A model generated the notes under the pieces. The model was not told the DNA's origin and ran no database searches. It saw only the letters and a list, made by a program, of their open reading frames with translations. From an uncultured bacterium (lineage in GTDB: Bacteria > Bacteroidota > Bacteroidia > Chitinophagales > Chitinophagaceae), in the NCBI GenBank assembly GCA_903826405.1, contig CAIKEH010000010.1:48997-112996 (forward strand): 64,000 bases of DNA, read 5' to 3'. Position numbers and translations under genes: made by a program. Positions 1 to 8,662 of this stretch are shown here, piece after piece (positions within the stretch are counted from its first letter, which is position 1; the number at the start of each line of letters is the position of its first letter).

Positions 1-1
1 G

Positions 2-196
2 GGTGGCAAGATGTATCATTATATGAATGGAAAGGATATGCTTGTTGTAAAGGATATGGACATGAATGGCATGAAGGTGTCAGCGGATGGGAGTTGCACC
101 ATGAAAAATGGTAAGACCATGAAGTTGAAGGAGGGGGAGTGTTGTGATAATGCCGGGAATATTCACAAGGACTGCGCGAAGCTATTGAAGAAGTGA
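2..196 (+). CDS. DUF6799-like protein, 5' truncated by window edge
   Basis: This is the C-terminal end of a small protein whose reading frame is open to the first base of the window, so the first ATG at position 11 may not be the true start. The visible part is rich in Met, Lys and Gly and carries repeated motifs of the type M-x-NGK-x-M and V-x-ADGS-x-TMKNGKTM, followed by KEGEC and a Lys-rich tail. That pattern resembles DUF6799, a short repeated domain seen in secreted proteins of Chitinophagaceae and relatives. Its function is unknown. No partner gene is visible on this side of the window. The family assignment is by motif memory and could be wrong. Confidence 0.55.
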   Translation, partial: GGKMYHYMNGKDMLVVKDMDMNGMKVSADGSCTMKNGKTMKLKEGECCDNAGNIHKDCAKLLKK

Positions 197-389
197 AATT
201 CTAACATTGCAGTTGAATATTTCAAGACAGAGGCTTCCCGTTGATGGTATCTTTCCATTCAATGGAATCTTCAATTGGCGAAACAGGACACCATTCCGGC
301 AGAAATATGCTGAATGATGATCTATCTATGTGTCGCCAAATGAATGGTGGCAAAGGGAGCCAGTGCATATAAGCTTAGAGATGATGTAA

Positions 390-845
390 TCAGGATCTAT
401 CAGATTCCATTTTCGCAAGTGCGCGGGTGACGATCTCCAGGTCCATGATACCTCTGAAACCACTAAATGCAATGGATAAGCGTGTGCCGTCTTTAAGTTG
501 CACTGGTTGCCCTCCCTGCCAGCCGATGAAGTCCGGCCTTCTGATTCCGAAAGGTTTGTCGTCTATCTGACCGCTGTATACCCCTTTTTCGAAATCCTCC
601 GTTGGGTATCCAGTAATGTGCACCTGACTTGCCTTGACCCAAGCTATTCGGAAACATTCCCTTGCTTGTATGAGTTCTGTGCCGAACATCTTGCCGTGTA
701 CATTTCCTCCCTGATCTATGATGCACATCGCACTTCCACCCTTTGAGCGTATCCGGTCCTCCTCGTTTTCAAGGTAGGAGGGTATCATTTTCTCCACTTC
801 CCTGATCAATTGTTGGATCTTATCCAGTAGATTTCTTTCTTCCAT
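390..845 (-). CDS. GlcG/HbpS family (DUF336) heme-binding-like protein
   Basis: A 151-residue protein with no signal peptide. The pattern CIIDQGGNV near residue 40, then an acidic and basic helical segment, an A-x-VKAS motif, and the C-terminal GG-x-P block match the DUF336 fold of GlcG and HbpS. Members of this family bind heme or small cofactors, and some sit in glycolate or propanediol loci. The N-terminal helix (MEERNLLDKIQQLI) is typical. Length is normal for the family (about 135 to 150). It stands alone between a divergent fragment and the large minus-strand gene downstream, so context gives no substrate. The family call is fairly safe; the biochemical role is not known. Confidence 0.7.
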   Translation of the reverse strand: MEERNLLDKIQQLIREVEKMIPSYLENEEDRIRSKGGSAMCIIDQGGNVHGKMFGTELIQARECFRIAWVKASQVHITGYPTEDFEKGVYSGQIDDKPFGIRRPDFIGWQGGQPVQLKDGTRLSIAFSGFRGIMDLEIVTRALAKMESDRS

Positions 846-1102
846 GATGCAGTTTTAAGCAATTTACGGATACAGATTCTCATCTTCAACAATTATGATT
901 CGGGTCCTGGCTTTAATGAAGACTGTTTTTCCTGAACCGATCCGGAATGTTAAAAGTGGAAAACGTGCAATGCGATTTCGGTTCCTCAGATCATTCTGCA
1001 AAGACATTTCAAAGTATGGCTTGATATCTAAATTAATTGTTTCCAGCGTGAATTCTAATCAGTACAAATCTTCTGTTCCTGACCGGGAGCACATTCACTG
1101 TA

Positions 1103-4100
1103 TCATTTGAGTACCGATCCGGTTCCGGGATAATTTTCCTCACCTCGAAAATAGGACCAGAGTATTTGATTAAGAAGATCATCAGGAGCAGCATCCACTT
1201 CTTCGAATATTTCGTTGGATAGGAGCGCCATTTTACGAGCTTTGCCTTCCAGTCTGCTTATCGGAACATTCAATTTGCCCAGTTTCACCTGGTTGGGTAT
1301 CATATCATAGCGGTTTGGTTTTGGAAGCTTCGAAAAACATTCATACATGGGTCTTGCTGTTCCATCCATGAGATTCATGGGAGGGAGGCCGAGGATCAAT
1401 TCAAGGGACCTGAGCATGGAGACCTGACTATACCGTTCCTTGATGAGCCCCCCTTTGCTGAATGGACTGATCACCAGCCCAAGTGTTCTAAATGGTGATA
1501 TATGGTCCCATCCACTTTGTGAATCATCTTGCGTGATGAAGATAATGGTGGAATCCCAATATCGGCTATGCGTGATCTTGTCGACTATTCTGCCCACGGC
1601 AAGGTCGTTGTCGGCGACCATGGATTCGGGTACAGGGAATACAGGTGAAGTACCAGCCGAGTGATCTGCTGGTAAGGATAGTACCAAGAGTTCGGGGAGG
1701 TTACCCTCTTTTTCAAAGCTGTTCCAATCCCTGATGAAAATATCTGCCCTTTGCTGGTCGCTGAAAGATAGGTTGTCACAGTCGGGGTAATCGGGGGATA
1801 TGATGGGGCGGAGTCGGGCGATCGTGGTGACATTATGCCAATTGGGTATCTGGCCTGATTCCCGGAATGCATAAAGTTCCTTCCATCCTTTCCGGTCGTC
1901 GTAGATCGTTTTACAAGCTTCGCCGTAAACCTTGACCCGCAGGCCATGATCCAGAGCATGGTTCCAGATGAAGCCACTCTTGTTGTAGACAAGGGCATCT
2001 TCCTGACGGTGGGGGTAACTCCTGAACCAAGCCCTTACGTTCTTTTCCACATAATCGGATACCATTCCTGCGTCCGTCCACTGATGTCCTTCGGCTGAAG
2101 ATTTTCCTGAAGCGAAATAATGATCCATGATCCCGTATCTGGCGGCAAGCGCATGAAGATTAGGGGTCACATTCTTCCCAAAAACACAGAGTGAACTGTC
2201 TCCTTCGCCCTTTTCCAGATCTCCGTACACCTGATCATATGTTTTATTCTCTTTAATGATGTAGATGACGTGTTTGAAAACGGAGGGTTCGCCAGTCCTT
2301 TCGGGCAGAGGAACGGGCTTGGCATTTTTCCTTGGTGGAAGAGAACTTGCAATGATCCTTTCCGTCATATTATAGCGGAACACATCCTTGGAAACGGAAT
2401 CAAGTTGCTTGCTGTCCGGGTAGGGAATGATGCTGATGGAGGCGATCTGCCGATGGATCTGTGAAGCATGCCTGACAGGATCGAACACTTCAGCTCCTCG
2501 GGATTCCAGATTGGTGACCAGGACATCCTTGTCTGCCAATGCAATTCCTCCAGGATAAGCTTCCGTAGGATAGTGCCCCAGAATTTTTGAAGCACCCTTA
2601 CCATTCAAGGAGGCTTTTTCGCCAAGGGTGATGAAATCTAAGGCGTTATCAAGACCGTTCGCGACGATCAGCGTGGCTCCTTCATGGGCAAGTGCAAGTG
2701 CATTAGGCGTACTGCCTTGCAGTTTACTCCATTCATGAAAAGCTCCAGTAGGAATGATCTCTGCAACAATATTATTTCGGCTATCGATCACATATACCTC
2801 ATCACTCGAGCCACAAGCAACATATATATGATCACTGTTAGGTGATGCCACGATGGCATTGGGATGCAAGCCAGTTTTTATGGAGTCCAGATGCCGACCG
2901 GTAACTGCATCGAGCACGAGCACATTGCCACCCGCCACAGCTCCTGTTATCGGATCTGTATACGTTTTGCCCCATGGAACACCGGCGAATTCCTGCGTAG
3001 TGTCCGTGACCTGTTCACCTGCCCAGTCCGTCACGTAAAGTTTACCTTTTTGGAGACAGATACCATAAGGGGCTACCCCCGTAGTGGTTTTCCAGATCAA
3101 ATTGCGGTCTGCCCAGCTGTATTTTCTGACTTCATCATTTCCATTGATAACAGCGTAGAGGACTGGAGCTCCTTCTTCCTCAGAGGTGCATATCTGGTTT
3201 ACGATGGCATTCGTTGCGTCGTCGTTTTCCTTGACCGGTATGATGGATATGTTGCTGAATCCCGAATCCCATGCAGCGACCATGATACCGGACGTATGTC
3301 CATCCTGTGCTGCAGCACCCCATATGATCCATTCCCTACCCTTGTCGAACAGTGTAGTGATGCCGGAATAGGTGCTCATGAGATCTTTGAAACGTGGGTC
3401 TGACCGGAATGACCAACTCTTCAGGATCTTCTTTCCTTTTATATCCAAAGCGGAAACGCCGTATCTGTCTTCCACGAAGGCGAGCTGCCCTGATCGGGAA
3501 ATGCAGATGTCCAGTGCGTGGTTCTCGACTTTGGGATCACCATAGCGGATAACGGTACCACCCGATCGAAATGACCGGTCATAAGGCATGATCCCTGCTT
3601 CCGGACTTCCTTTTCGAATATGGTCGGTAATCTCTTCGATCTTGTCTGAGTTGATCAGATCGATACCTAAAGAATCCTGCGTCTCCCAGGAGGGTGGTGT
3701 ATCCGGAATTGCCCAAAATCGGATGGGTTTGTTTCGTGCGTGAGCCCTGCTGACCAAGGCAGATAGGGTATCCCGATCCGCCTTGCTGATCATTTCCATA
3801 CCATTCCACTTGCTGTAACTGGAAAAGTCGTCCCCGATCTGGCCGATCCTTTTCCATTGGTCAGGAGTGAATTTTTCAGTGGACCGACCTTCAAAAAGGA
3901 TGAAGTCAGGATAGTTCCTGAATGCTGTAGGGGAGGGTCTGTTACCCGTAATGAGGATCTTCAGTTCAGGATCGGAGGTAAGCAAAGTATGATCTTTGAG
4001 CAGAAGTACAAGTGCATTCAATGTAGGAACCGCTTCGCTCTTGATATCAAATACAAGCTGCAACTTTTCTGTATTCCCCGGATATGGGTGGCCATGGAAA

Positions 4101-4393
4101 AGGTGGAGGTATTCCTCAAGCGGATTCAGGTAAAGGCTGGATAATGTACGTGCACTGTCCAGGTCTTTTTTGTTGCCCTGTCCTACCAGTATCTTCCCAT
4201 TGACGAGATAAATGTCCGCCTCCATAGAGCCTACCTGCTCCGTCCAAGCGGTTTGGAAGGGATATTGCTGCTCCTGATCATTATGAGCATGCACCCGATA
4301 TGTGGTCAAAGGTTTTTTCTGTGAGTATAGTTGTGAAGGAAGGTTGAAAGCCAACCCAAATGACATGAATAAAAGGAGTTTTCTCATTCTCAT
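1103..4393 (-). CDS. Secreted three-part protein: PI-PLC/GDPD-like + YncE-type propeller + phosphoesterase
   Basis: A 1096-residue exported protein. Residues 1-24 form a signal peptide. Residues about 30-270 look like the AIM6-type PI-PLC/glycerophosphodiesterase barrel: HAHND at 35-39, the metal-binding style MEADIY at about 57-62, then LVGQ where many homologs have VGH, and the RTLSSLYLNPL stretch. Residues about 280-700 hold beta-propeller blades with YncE-like strands such as LYVTDWAG, YVACGSSDEVYVID and LIVANGLDN. Residues about 705-1030 match the phosphoesterase/alkaline phosphatase superfamily (IIKENKTYDQVYGD, MDHYFASGKSSAEGHQW, ITQDDSQSGWDHISP). The last two parts together are a known bifunctional architecture; the added N-terminal barrel is unusual to me. 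It probably hydrolyses extracellular phosphodiesters or phosphomonoesters. It is transcribed alone. Confidence 0.75.
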   Translation of the reverse strand: MRMRKLLLFMSFGLAFNLPSQLYSQKKPLTTYRVHAHNDQEQQYPFQTAWTEQVGSMEADIYLVNGKILVGQGNKKDLDSARTLSSLYLNPLEEYLHLFHGHPYPGNTEKLQLVFDIKSEAVPTLNALVLLLKDHTLLTSDPELKILITGNRPSPTAFRNYPDFILFEGRSTEKFTPDQWKRIGQIGDDFSSYSKWNGMEMISKADRDTLSALVSRAHARNKPIRFWAIPDTPPSWETQDSLGIDLINSDKIEEITDHIRKGSPEAGIMPYDRSFRSGGTVIRYGDPKVENHALDICISRSGQLAFVEDRYGVSALDIKGKKILKSWSFRSDPRFKDLMSTYSGITTLFDKGREWIIWGAAAQDGHTSGIMVAAWDSGFSNISIIPVKENDDATNAIVNQICTSEEEGAPVLYAVINGNDEVRKYSWADRNLIWKTTTGVAPYGICLQKGKLYVTDWAGEQVTDTTQEFAGVPWGKTYTDPITGAVAGGNVLVLDAVTGRHLDSIKTGLHPNAIVASPNSDHIYVACGSSDEVYVIDSRNNIVAEIIPTGAFHEWSKLQGSTPNALALAHEGATLIVANGLDNALDFITLGEKASLNGKGASKILGHYPTEAYPGGIALADKDVLVTNLESRGAEVFDPVRHASQIHRQIASISIIPYPDSKQLDSVSKDVFRYNMTERIIASSLPPRKNAKPVPLPERTGEPSVFKHVIYIIKENKTYDQVYGDLEKGEGDSSLCVFGKNVTPNLHALAARYGIMDHYFASGKSSAEGHQWTDAGMVSDYVEKNVRAWFRSYPHRQEDALVYNKSGFIWNHALDHGLRVKVYGEACKTIYDDRKGWKELYAFRESGQIPNWHNVTTIARLRPIISPDYPDCDNLSFSDQQRADIFIRDWNSFEKEGNLPELLVLSLPADHSAGTSPVFPVPESMVADNDLAVGRIVDKITHSRYWDSTIIFITQDDSQSGWDHISPFRTLGLVISPFSKGGLIKERYSQVSMLRSLELILGLPPMNLMDGTARPMYECFSKLPKPNRYDMIPNQVKLGKLNVPISRLEGKARKMALLSNEIFEEVDAAPDDLLNQILWSYFRGEENYPGTGSVLK

Positions 4394-4751
4394 ACTTGGT
4401 CGGCTTTAGGGGGGCGGGTTGACCTTCAACCTTTAGTGGTTTGTTTCAATCAAAAAGGTAGTTCAATCTTTCGTTAGATCCAGGTCAATAAACTTGTTGC
4501 CCCAAATGCAAATTAAAGGTATTGATGATTGGCCAAGAAATCAGGGCGTATTAGGTTGCTGGGCAAATCCATTTTACACATTTTTGAAGTATCTAATATA
4601 ATGATTATTTAAAAGCATCTTGTCGTCGATTTCTTTTAGGGTTTTATTTCAGAGATTGACATTGAAAAATTTCATTTAAATGAGTCGGTACCCATCTTTA
4701 TTCTTTTTGAAGAAGGGAAAATCATGTTTCCTTTGCAGCAATTCACTTTGA
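4394..4751. other. Intergenic region, no gene seen
   Basis: 358 bases, AT-rich, between the start of the phosphoesterase fusion and the end of the CHU_C protein. It must hold the promoter of the fusion gene on the minus strand, but I see no good match to the Bacteroidota TAnnTTTG element, and no tRNA-like or strong hairpin structure. Confidence 0.4.
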
Positions 4752-5906
4752 TTATCTGATCAGCATGACTGTTCCTTTCCTATAAAAGTCGCCACAGGCG
4801 CTTTTGACGGTAAGCTGGTAGGTGTAAATATCTGGTTTAAGTGGTTCGCCTTTAAAAGTTCCATCCCAGGATTGGTTTGGGTCGGAAGTGCCAAAAATCA
4901 TTCTGCCCCATCTGTCATATACTCGAAGCAACACATTTTGAGGAGCTATCCACTTGTTGATGCCGAAGAAATCGTTCTTGCCATCGCCATTGGGAGTAAA
5001 TGCATTGGGCAGGTATAAGCGTGATTCAGGATGATCAACAAAATTGACTTTGACAGGCTTTGTTACCGTGCAGTTATTGACATTTTTAGCGCTAATATAA
5101 AATGTACCTGGTTTTGAGATAGATTCAGGATTATTTAACGGCACTGTTGCTTCAGGATCTTTCCAATACGTAAAGTCAAGGTTGTTATCACTACCTCTGG
5201 TGATATCAGAATTGGTTAGATCAACGGGAACTTTTGGGCAGGATGGTAATGGTTCATTTATCTTCAATATTGGCGGATTGGAAGATATCTCTCTGCTGCA
5301 CATGGGCATTGAGTAACTGCAATAGTCAAGCATATAACCTATCGGACAGGAATAACTGAGATTTGGATCGCCGGCCTGAACTGGTTTGTTGAATTGGTCT
5401 TTTGAACTGAAAATCAGATTCAGATCTGAATACGAGTGGGCATTCATGATCTCCTGATCAGTATTGTCATATATCTCAAGACCAATTGTGGCGGGAGGTG
5501 CAGTCCCATTTGTACCTAGTACTTCTATAAGATGGGAGCCTTTTTTCAAATTCACCTTGAAGATCTTCCAATAGACAAAGTTCTCTCCACCTTCTGTATA
5601 GGGCTGATTGATCAGTGTATCTCCGTCAACAATAAGCATTGCGTAATTGTCCGCACCGAATCCTACCTGATATACTTTGTCTGCAGTAATAGATTTGCAA
5701 AAGCTGAATCCGATTTTTTGGAAGGGTTCGGCCACGCCTGATGCCCATCCCCCACACCTATTAAGCGGACCGTCATTTCCCTTTGAATTGATCCAGAAAA
5801 TATTTGTGGGATCTATCAGTGTACTTGCGCCATTGCCTGTGATATCGAAACTAGAGTAGATTAATGTTCCTTGGATCGAATAAGGATTTGCCTGAATAGG
5901 AATCAT
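4752..5906 (-). pseudogene. T9SS type B sorting domain (CHU_C) protein lacking a signal peptide; probable 5'-truncated gene
   Basis: 384 residues from the first ATG. The last 90 or so residues are a textbook CHU_C / gliding-motility C-terminal domain (PNAFTPNGDGKNDFFGI, VYDRWGRMIF, WDGTFKGEPLKPDIYTYQL), which routes proteins through the type IX secretion system to the cell surface. The N-terminal 170 residues resemble a PA14/CBM-like sandwich (GFGADNYAMLIVDGDTLI). Secretion by T9SS needs a Sec signal peptide first, but none is present. The frame stays open for about 24 codons upstream of the ATG with protein-like sequence and then meets a stop, with no alternative start that gives a leader. 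It is therefore either a remnant of a longer surface protein or has a frameshift upstream. Confident on the domain, moderate on the pseudogene reading. Confidence 0.65.
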
Positions 5907-6230
5907 GTTTTTACTTCCGAGAATTGGGGGGGCTTGCAGGAATGGATTCCCATTTATTACAATCCTGCCCCCGATTCGTCATGTATGATAATTGGAAAAT
6001 CAAGATTAATGCACATGCAGATCTACTACAATTGATTGAATCCAGAAAGGGCATTATCATTTCATTTCGATGAATGATTGGGTAACACACATCCGCTTCA
6101 TAATCTTTCCCATTTCAAATTTAATATGTAAAGCCTTTTTGTAGGATCTGGTAAAATCAATACCTTATTCAAACTGAATGGTTTCCCACTTGATTAATAA
6201 AATTCTTATTATTCGCGGTTCAGCCTTAAA
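5907..6230. other. Intergenic region, no gene seen
   Basis: 324 AT-rich bases between the end of the cytochrome operon and the truncated CHU_C gene. The missing 5' part of the CHU_C gene would be expected here, but no frame shows a recognisable signal peptide. Positions 6193-6215 hold a weak AT-rich inverted repeat that is not convincing as a terminator. Confidence 0.35.
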
Positions 6231-7544
6231 TCATTTTCCTGCAGGGTCACCACTATAAATCCTTTTCAGAGATGGACTTTTCTTCAGCAGGTCGAGCCCT
6301 ATAGGAGACACTTTGGTTTCATTCAGATTCACCACTTCCAAATTGTTCAGATCCTTCAGCCTGTTGCACAACTCATCTGAAACCGGATTGCCTTCTAAAC
6401 GGAGTCTCTCCAGATTGCCAAGATCACTTAAGAATGCCAGATCTTTTTCAGTGAGCTTGTCTCCTGCGAGATTGAGCCAGATGATGTTTCCAGATAATTT
6501 TTTCAAGTCTGCCAGTGCATCTTTGATATCTGATGCGTTGCTCGCCATTTTGGTCAGATCCAACATGGCAGGTTGATGCATCATGATCCTGACCTTCCAG
6601 TCTTTTTTCCTGAGATTTTCAACGGCACTGCTGTCAAATATCTGAGGGATATTCGGGTTGATTTTTTGAGCAGTGAAGACTTCTTCTTTATTCTCTTGTG
6701 GCGGTGCCATTCCCAGAACTATGGCCACTTTGTTCCGTATGGTATCATTTCCTTTGATGTCCGTGAGTTTCGTGTTCTCCAATCCATCGGCATGGTCGAT
6801 CCACCACTTTATGATATCGATCTCATGACTTTTCAACGGAGGCTTCCCATTGGCAGGCATGAATTTTTCGTCGCTGACGCTAAGTGTTATCCTTTTGTAC
6901 AACTCACTTTCCAGAGAGTGTCCAGAAACTAGAGCGGGTCCTGATTTGCCTCCTGTCAACAGATCATTTATGGATTCCATGGAAAGCCCGCCTTTATTCT
7001 TCCCACCTCCATGGCATTGCCCGCAGCGCGCTTCAAAAATGGGTTGTACGACATCCTCATACAGATACACTTGATCCATGCTGGCCGGCTTGATCCTTTT
7101 GTTTTTGGTGAGTATTTTCAGGTTGATATATTCCCGACCATGTGTCAACATGCCACCATGATGACCGGTATAGACCATCAATAAGACCAGTCCGGTGAAA
7201 CTGATCGTGAAGATCCTGTCCGGAATGGTGATCCATCTTCCTGAGGAGAGCAAATAGAATACGAATGAAACTAAGGCAAGTGTGATTCCCATCCATTTAT
7301 GATTACGAAGCAAGGTCCTGTCATATTCACCCGTCAGTGATAGGAGGTATCCAAATACGCAGGCCAGAATGGCAGCGATGGTGCCGGCAAGCAGTACGAG
7401 TGATACGGCCTGGTTCAGGTGTTGAAATTTTTCTGTATGGGACAGGATGCGGAACAGGAATGCCAAGATCAAGAAGCCCAGCGGAAGATGGACGATCATG
7501 GGATGAAGCCGACCAAGAAAAGTAAGTATGTCGGAAAGGATCAT
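6231..7544 (-). CDS. Membrane DUF2231 + planctomycete-type cytochrome c + leucine-rich repeat protein
   Basis: I chose the ATG at 7544 (437 residues), because it overlaps the upstream stop as ATGA; a longer frame adds 15 residues inside the upstream gene. Residues 1-140 carry about four membrane helices of the DUF2231 type (FLGRLHPMIVHLPLGFLI, TGHHGG). A single heme c motif CGQCH lies at about 174-178 inside a PSCyt1-like domain (VVQPIFEARCGQCH, FMPANGKPPLKSHEID). The C-terminal 110 residues contain leucine-rich repeats (LAFLSDLGNLERLRLEGNPVSD). It is probably an inner-membrane electron carrier with a periplasmic cytochrome and a protein-interaction tail. It is the last gene of the four-gene minus-strand operon, so it likely serves the same exported oxidoreductive or hydrolytic system as the DUF1549/1553 and DUF1501 proteins. 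Confidence 0.8.
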   Translation of the reverse strand: MILSDILTFLGRLHPMIVHLPLGFLILAFLFRILSHTEKFQHLNQAVSLVLLAGTIAAILACVFGYLLSLTGEYDRTLLRNHKWMGITLALVSFVFYLLSSGRWITIPDRIFTISFTGLVLLMVYTGHHGGMLTHGREYINLKILTKNKRIKPASMDQVYLYEDVVQPIFEARCGQCHGGGKNKGGLSMESINDLLTGGKSGPALVSGHSLESELYKRITLSVSDEKFMPANGKPPLKSHEIDIIKWWIDHADGLENTKLTDIKGNDTIRNKVAIVLGMAPPQENKEEVFTAQKINPNIPQIFDSSAVENLRKKDWKVRIMMHQPAMLDLTKMASNASDIKDALADLKKLSGNIIWLNLAGDKLTEKDLAFLSDLGNLERLRLEGNPVSDELCNRLKDLNNLEVVNLNETKVSPIGLDLLKKSPSLKRIYSGDPAGK

Positions 7545-8650
7545 GATGCCCTGGTGAGTTTTATGGGTGCCGTATGATTTGCATTCCACTGACAGACATA
7601 AAGGTTCTGTTCATCATCCACACATACATCATGGCCATGATTGAAAACGGGATTGGGTTGTTGAAAACTCTGTTGCAAGACCCCGTTCTTGTAGGTTGGC
7701 GTAGTTCCTCCGGGATTTGAAATCACCATATTGTTCTTGTCCAAAATGGTCACGAATCCGGAATTGTCAAAACGTTCTCCTTTATTATCTTTTGACCAGC
7801 AGACTCCGGCGTAAATATGATCACCGTCCATGACTGCCCTGCATACGTACATGCCGGGCATATCGATTCTTTTCCTGAATTTTCCGTCCATCGAGAATAT
7901 CTTGAAGCAGTTCTCCTCACGCGAACTACAGATGAGCACCGGGTCATTTTTGTCCCTGAGGTCCACGGTGATCCCATGCGCGTTGTATAAATTGTGTTCT
8001 TTTTCCGCATTATCCCGTCCTCCGAAATGCCGTATGTATTGCCCTTTACTATTGTACTGGATGATATGGTCTGATCCATAGCCATCCGCTACATAAATAT
8101 CTCCGTTGGGGGCTATGGCTGTTTCAGTAGGCTGGAAGTACATGTCTTCCTTGTATATGCCGATGGTTTTAGGGTGGCCAATGGCGAATATCAGTTTTCC
8201 GCTGGTCGACATTTTCAATACCTGTCCTGATTGCCGATCCCATTTTCCTGTCCTGTCCTGGAACCATCCGCAATCGGTGATCATCAGAAAATCTTCACCA
8301 CCTTCTTTTGCGAGGCTCAGACCATGACCTCCGGGGAATGCCGTTCCCCAATGTTCCAATAATTTACCTGACTTGTCGAAGATTAAAATGTTGTTGCTCG
8401 TATGGTCGCCCAGCATGATCAACCTGCCTTTACTGTCCTGAACCATCTCATGGCAATTGAACAAAGGATTCGTATTGACGCTGATCTTTGCCCAAGACCT
8501 GTCCATCTTGTATCTGAATTTACCATGACCGATAAGGTCATCATCAGGCTTTCTGGTTTTGTCGACAATCGCAAATCCCAGAGTTGGACTGGAGATAGCC
8601 GCGGTTGAGATCAATGTAGTTCTGCTGATGAATTCTCTTCTTGATGACAT
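7541..8650 (-). CDS. Exported NHL-type six-bladed beta-propeller protein with Tat-like leader
   Basis: 369 residues. The N-terminus MSSRREFISRTTLISTAA is a twin-arginine style leader, pointing to export in folded form. The body is built of repeated NHL-like blades: SKGRLIMLGDHTSNNILIFD, NGDIYVADGYGSDHIIQYN, YIRHFGGRDN and NLYVCQWNA. This is the fold of peptidylglycine amidating enzymes and many sugar or lactone-binding propellers. Catalytic function is unknown. It lies 12 bases after the DUF1501 gene and its stop overlaps the next start by ATGA, so it belongs to the cytochrome operon. Propeller proteins often accompany DUF1501/DUF1553 gene pairs. Confidence 0.75.
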   Translation of the reverse strand: MSSRREFISRTTLISTAAISSPTLGFAIVDKTRKPDDDLIGHGKFRYKMDRSWAKISVNTNPLFNCHEMVQDSKGRLIMLGDHTSNNILIFDKSGKLLEHWGTAFPGGHGLSLAKEGGEDFLMITDCGWFQDRTGKWDRQSGQVLKMSTSGKLIFAIGHPKTIGIYKEDMYFQPTETAIAPNGDIYVADGYGSDHIIQYNSKGQYIRHFGGRDNAEKEHNLYNAHGITVDLRDKNDPVLICSSREENCFKIFSMDGKFRKRIDMPGMYVCRAVMDGDHIYAGVCWSKDNKGERFDNSGFVTILDKNNMVISNPGGTTPTYKNGVLQQSFQQPNPVFNHGHDVCVDDEQNLYVCQWNANHTAPIKLTRAS

Positions 8651-8662
8651 ATCGTTAGTTGT

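Noticed and set aside
895..1110. 71-residue plus-strand frame between the DUF336 gene and the phosphoesterase fusion
   Set aside because: No recognisable domain or leader; intergenic and probably chance.
2864..3403. 179-residue plus-strand frame inside the phosphoesterase fusion
   Set aside because: Shadow of the minus-strand gene; no motif of its own.
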